From positions 1-8,837 of the forward strand of contig CALPUT020000090.1 in assembly GCA_943326825.2 (NCBI GenBank): DNA of 8,837 nt, written 5' to 3'. This document shows positions 6,831 through 8,837 of the stretch, piece after piece. Within the stretch, counting starts at the first letter, position 1. Each line of letters opens with the position of its first letter. Both the position numbers and the translations under genes were made by a program. The notes below the pieces were generated by a model that searched no databases, had not been told where the DNA came from, and saw nothing but the letters and a program-made list of their open reading frames with translations. The stretch is from Chryseobacterium gleum (GTDB lineage Bacteria > Bacteroidota > Bacteroidia > Flavobacteriales_D > Crocinitomicaceae).

Positions 6831-8624
6831 ATGGAAATAAGGAATATAGCAATTATTGCTCACGTTGACCACGGTAAGACTACATTAGTAGACCGTATGA
6901 TTGAAGCAGGAACAGATGCAAAAACGCATGAAAAACCGAAAGGTGAATTGTTCATGGATAACAACGATTTAGAGCGTGAAAGAGGAATTACGATCGTTTC
7001 TAAAAACGTATCAGTGCTTTACAAAGGAACAAAAATCAACATTATTGATACTCCAGGTCACGCCGATTTCGGTGGTGAGGTTGAACGTGTATTAAATATG
7101 GCTGACGGTGTTTGTTTATTAGTAGATGCATTTGAAGGTCCTATGCCTCAAACTCGTTTCGTTTTAGGAAAAGCGTTAGCATTAGGTTTAAAACCTTTAT
7201 TAGTAATTAATAAAGTTGACAAAGAAAACTGTACTCCAGAAGAAGTTCACGAGAAAGTTTTCGATTTAATGTTCGAATTAGATGCAAATGATCACCAATT
7301 AGATTTCGCTACTATTTATGGTTCTGCGAAAAATGGATGGATGTCAGAAGATTGGAAACAACCAACAACTTCAATTTCTCCATTATTAGATAAAATTTTA
7401 GATTATTTTCCACCAAAGAAAATTCAAGAAGGAAATACACAGTTGTTAATTACTTCTTTAGATTTTTCTACTTTCGTAGGTAGAATAGCGATTGGACGTC
7501 TTCACAGAGGTACATTAAAAGAAAATCAACAAATCATTTTAGGAAAAAGAGACGGTTCACAAGAGAAACACAAAGTAAAAGAATTGTTTGTTTTTGAAGG
7601 AATCGAAAGAGTAAAAGTTGCTTCAGTTCAACCTGGTGATATCTGTGCGATTACTGGTATTGAAGGTTTCGAAATTGGTGATGTTATCTGTGATGCTGAA
7701 AATCCAGAACCTTTAGCATCTATATCAATTGATGAACCGACAATGAATATGTTATTCTCAATTAATGATTCTCCATTCTTTGGTAAAGAAGGTAAAAAAG
7801 TTACTTCTCGTCATATCCAAGAACGTTTAACAAAAGAGTTAGAGAAAAACTTAGCAATGCGTGTTACAAACACTGATAAAGCTGACAAATGGTTAGTTGC
7901 TGGACGTGGAGTATTGCATTTATCAGTTTTAATCGAAACAATGCGTCGTGAAGGTTATGAGTTACAAGTTGGTCAGCCACAGGTAATTATTAGAGAAATT
8001 GACGGAGTTAAATGTGAACCAATCGAAGAATTAACAATAGATTTACCTGAAGAATTTAGTGGTACAGCTATCGAAGCAGTTTCTACAAGAAAAGGTGAGA
8101 TGACGAATATGGAACCGAAAGGGACACGTATGACGATTCAATTCCAAATTCCATCAAGAGGTATTATTGGTTTAAGAAACTATTTGTTAACACAAACAGC
8201 AGGTGAAGCAATTATGACACACCGATTCTTAGAATACCAACCATACAAAGGTGAAATTCCAGGACGTCAAAATGGTTCATTGATTTCAATGGAACAAGGT
8301 ACATCAATTCCTTTCTCTATTAACAATTTACAAGAAAGAGGTAGATTCTTTGTTTCACCAAACGAAAACGTATACGAAGGTCAAGTAATTGGGGAAAACT
8401 CAAGAGCAGGTGATATGGTTGTAAACGTAACAAAAACAAAGAAAATGTCTAATATGCGTTCTTCGGGAGCAGATGATAAAGTGAAATTAATTCCACCTAT
8501 CAAATTCAGTTTAGAGGAATGTTTAGAATACATACAAGGTGACGAGTACGTAGAAGTAACACCAGAAAACTTACGTATTCGTAAAATCTACTTAAAAGAA
8601 AGCGAAAGAAAAAGAGCGAAATAA
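6831..8624 (+). CDS. typA: Ribosome-associated translational GTPase TypA/BipA
   Basis: TypA/BipA is a GTPase of the EF-G/LepA class that binds the 70S ribosome and, in enterobacteria, aids 50S assembly at low temperature and stress adaptation. The 597-residue length is normal for the family. The G domain carries all five motifs: G1 HVDHGKTT (11-18), G2 RGITI (51-55), G3 DTPGH (73-77), G4 NKVD (127-130) and G5 GSAK (164-167). A beta-barrel domain II (about 203-300) and EF-G domain III- and V-like parts follow, then the BipA-specific C-terminal domain (about 480-597) with KKMSNMRSSGADDKVKL and VEVTPENLRIRK. This C-terminus, and the absence of LepA-type and EF-G domain IV sequences, separate it from LepA and EF-G. 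The ATG is directly in front of the G1 strand, as is normal. It lies 102 bases after deaD on the same strand with no TAnnTTTG in the gap, so it may be partly read through from deaD or use a divergent promoter. Confidence 0.97.
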   Translation: MEIRNIAIIAHVDHGKTTLVDRMIEAGTDAKTHEKPKGELFMDNNDLERERGITIVSKNVSVLYKGTKINIIDTPGHADFGGEVERVLNMADGVCLLVDAFEGPMPQTRFVLGKALALGLKPLLVINKVDKENCTPEEVHEKVFDLMFELDANDHQLDFATIYGSAKNGWMSEDWKQPTTSISPLLDKILDYFPPKKIQEGNTQLLITSLDFSTFVGRIAIGRLHRGTLKENQQIILGKRDGSQEKHKVKELFVFEGIERVKVASVQPGDICAITGIEGFEIGDVICDAENPEPLASISIDEPTMNMLFSINDSPFFGKEGKKVTSRHIQERLTKELEKNLAMRVTNTDKADKWLVAGRGVLHLSVLIETMRREGYELQVGQPQVIIREIDGVKCEPIEELTIDLPEEFSGTAIEAVSTRKGEMTNMEPKGTRMTIQFQIPSRGIIGLRNYLLTQTAGEAIMTHRFLEYQPYKGEIPGRQNGSLISMEQGTSIPFSINNLQERGRFFVSPNENVYEGQVIGENSRAGDMVVNVTKTKKMSNMRSSGADDKVKLIPPIKFSLEECLEYIQGDEYVEVTPENLRIRKIYLKESERKRAK

Positions 8625-8644
8625 ACTTAATTTCTTTAAAATAC

Positions 8645-8680
8645 AAACCCAAATTATTGAAAAATAGTTTGGGTTTTTTT
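8645..8680 (+). terminator. Strong rho-independent terminator after typA
   Basis: AAACCCAAATTATT (8645-8658) pairs with AATAGTTTGGGTTT (8663-8676) over 14 pairs with one T-G wobble, closed by a GAAA tetraloop (8659-8662) of the stable GNRA class. A T-run covers 8674-8680, with a second T-run at 8682-8686 after one G. It begins 20 bases after the typA stop codon. Confidence 0.92.
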
Positions 8681-8686
8681 GTTTTT

Positions 8687-8837
8687 AAAAAAAATTAGAG
8701 ATGAATTATGAGAAAAAATTATAAACAACACACTCCACTAATTTTTGAAGATTTTTAATGTAAACAATTAAAAATGAGCTAAGTTTAATCATATAATATG
8801 TAAAGATGTTAATAAGTCTTAAAACACATTGAGTAAC
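8687..8837. other. Non-coding right edge
   Basis: About 150 AT-rich bases run from the typA terminator to the window edge. No convincing ORF and no TAnnTTTG box was seen on either strand. It holds one copy of TGTTAATAAGT (8807-8817), the motif also found before deaD. It is probably an intergenic region leading to a gene beyond the window. Confidence 0.5.

Noticed and set aside
1..8837. Search for a new defence, mobile or biosynthetic system
   Set aside because: Four of the five genes are conserved housekeeping families. I saw no transposase, integrase, terminal repeats, CRISPR-like spacing, tRNA att site or toxin-antitoxin pair.

Overview
The window looks like ordinary core chromosome of a Bacteroidota species, most likely a member of the Flavobacteriia. 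The DNA is AT-rich. None of the five gene starts has a Shine-Dalgarno sequence, and all five have A at -3. Two promoters carry a perfect copy of the Bacteroidota -7 element TAnnTTTG. The proteins also read like flavobacterial versions of their families. Genus and species cannot be fixed by eye.

Layout: (1) 1-878, minus strand: the first 292 residues of DNA gyrase subunit A (gyrA), running off the left edge. (2) 879-1088: a divergent intergenic region with a clear clpC promoter. (3) 1089-3608: clpC, a complete Hsp100 unfoldase with a ClpP-docking loop, closed by a strong terminator at 3630-3654. (4) 3671-4519: an unrecognised secreted protein with a signal peptide, an Asp-rich possible Ca2+-binding loop and an SH3-like C-terminus. 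(5) 4520-4805: a very AT-rich gap ending in a weak hairpin that abuts the helicase promoter. (6) 4806-6728: a DeaD/CsdA-type DEAD-box RNA helicase with a DbpA-like RNA-binding domain and an RGG-rich tail. (7) 6831-8624: typA/bipA, the ribosome-associated translational GTPase, closed by a strong terminator with a GAAA loop. (8) 8625-8837: non-coding to the right edge.

The genes are housekeeping and stress functions: DNA topology, protein quality control, RNA remodelling and ribosome assembly. DeaD and BipA are neighbours on the same strand, and in enterobacteria both are linked to large-subunit assembly in the cold. Whether they are co-expressed here is open, because a terminator-like hairpin lies between them and no consensus promoter was found for typA.

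I saw no mobile element, CRISPR array, tRNA, rRNA, phage gene or defence system. The points most worth following are the start-site correction of the helicase, the uncharacterised secreted SH3-like protein, and small shared motifs in the intergenic DNA.
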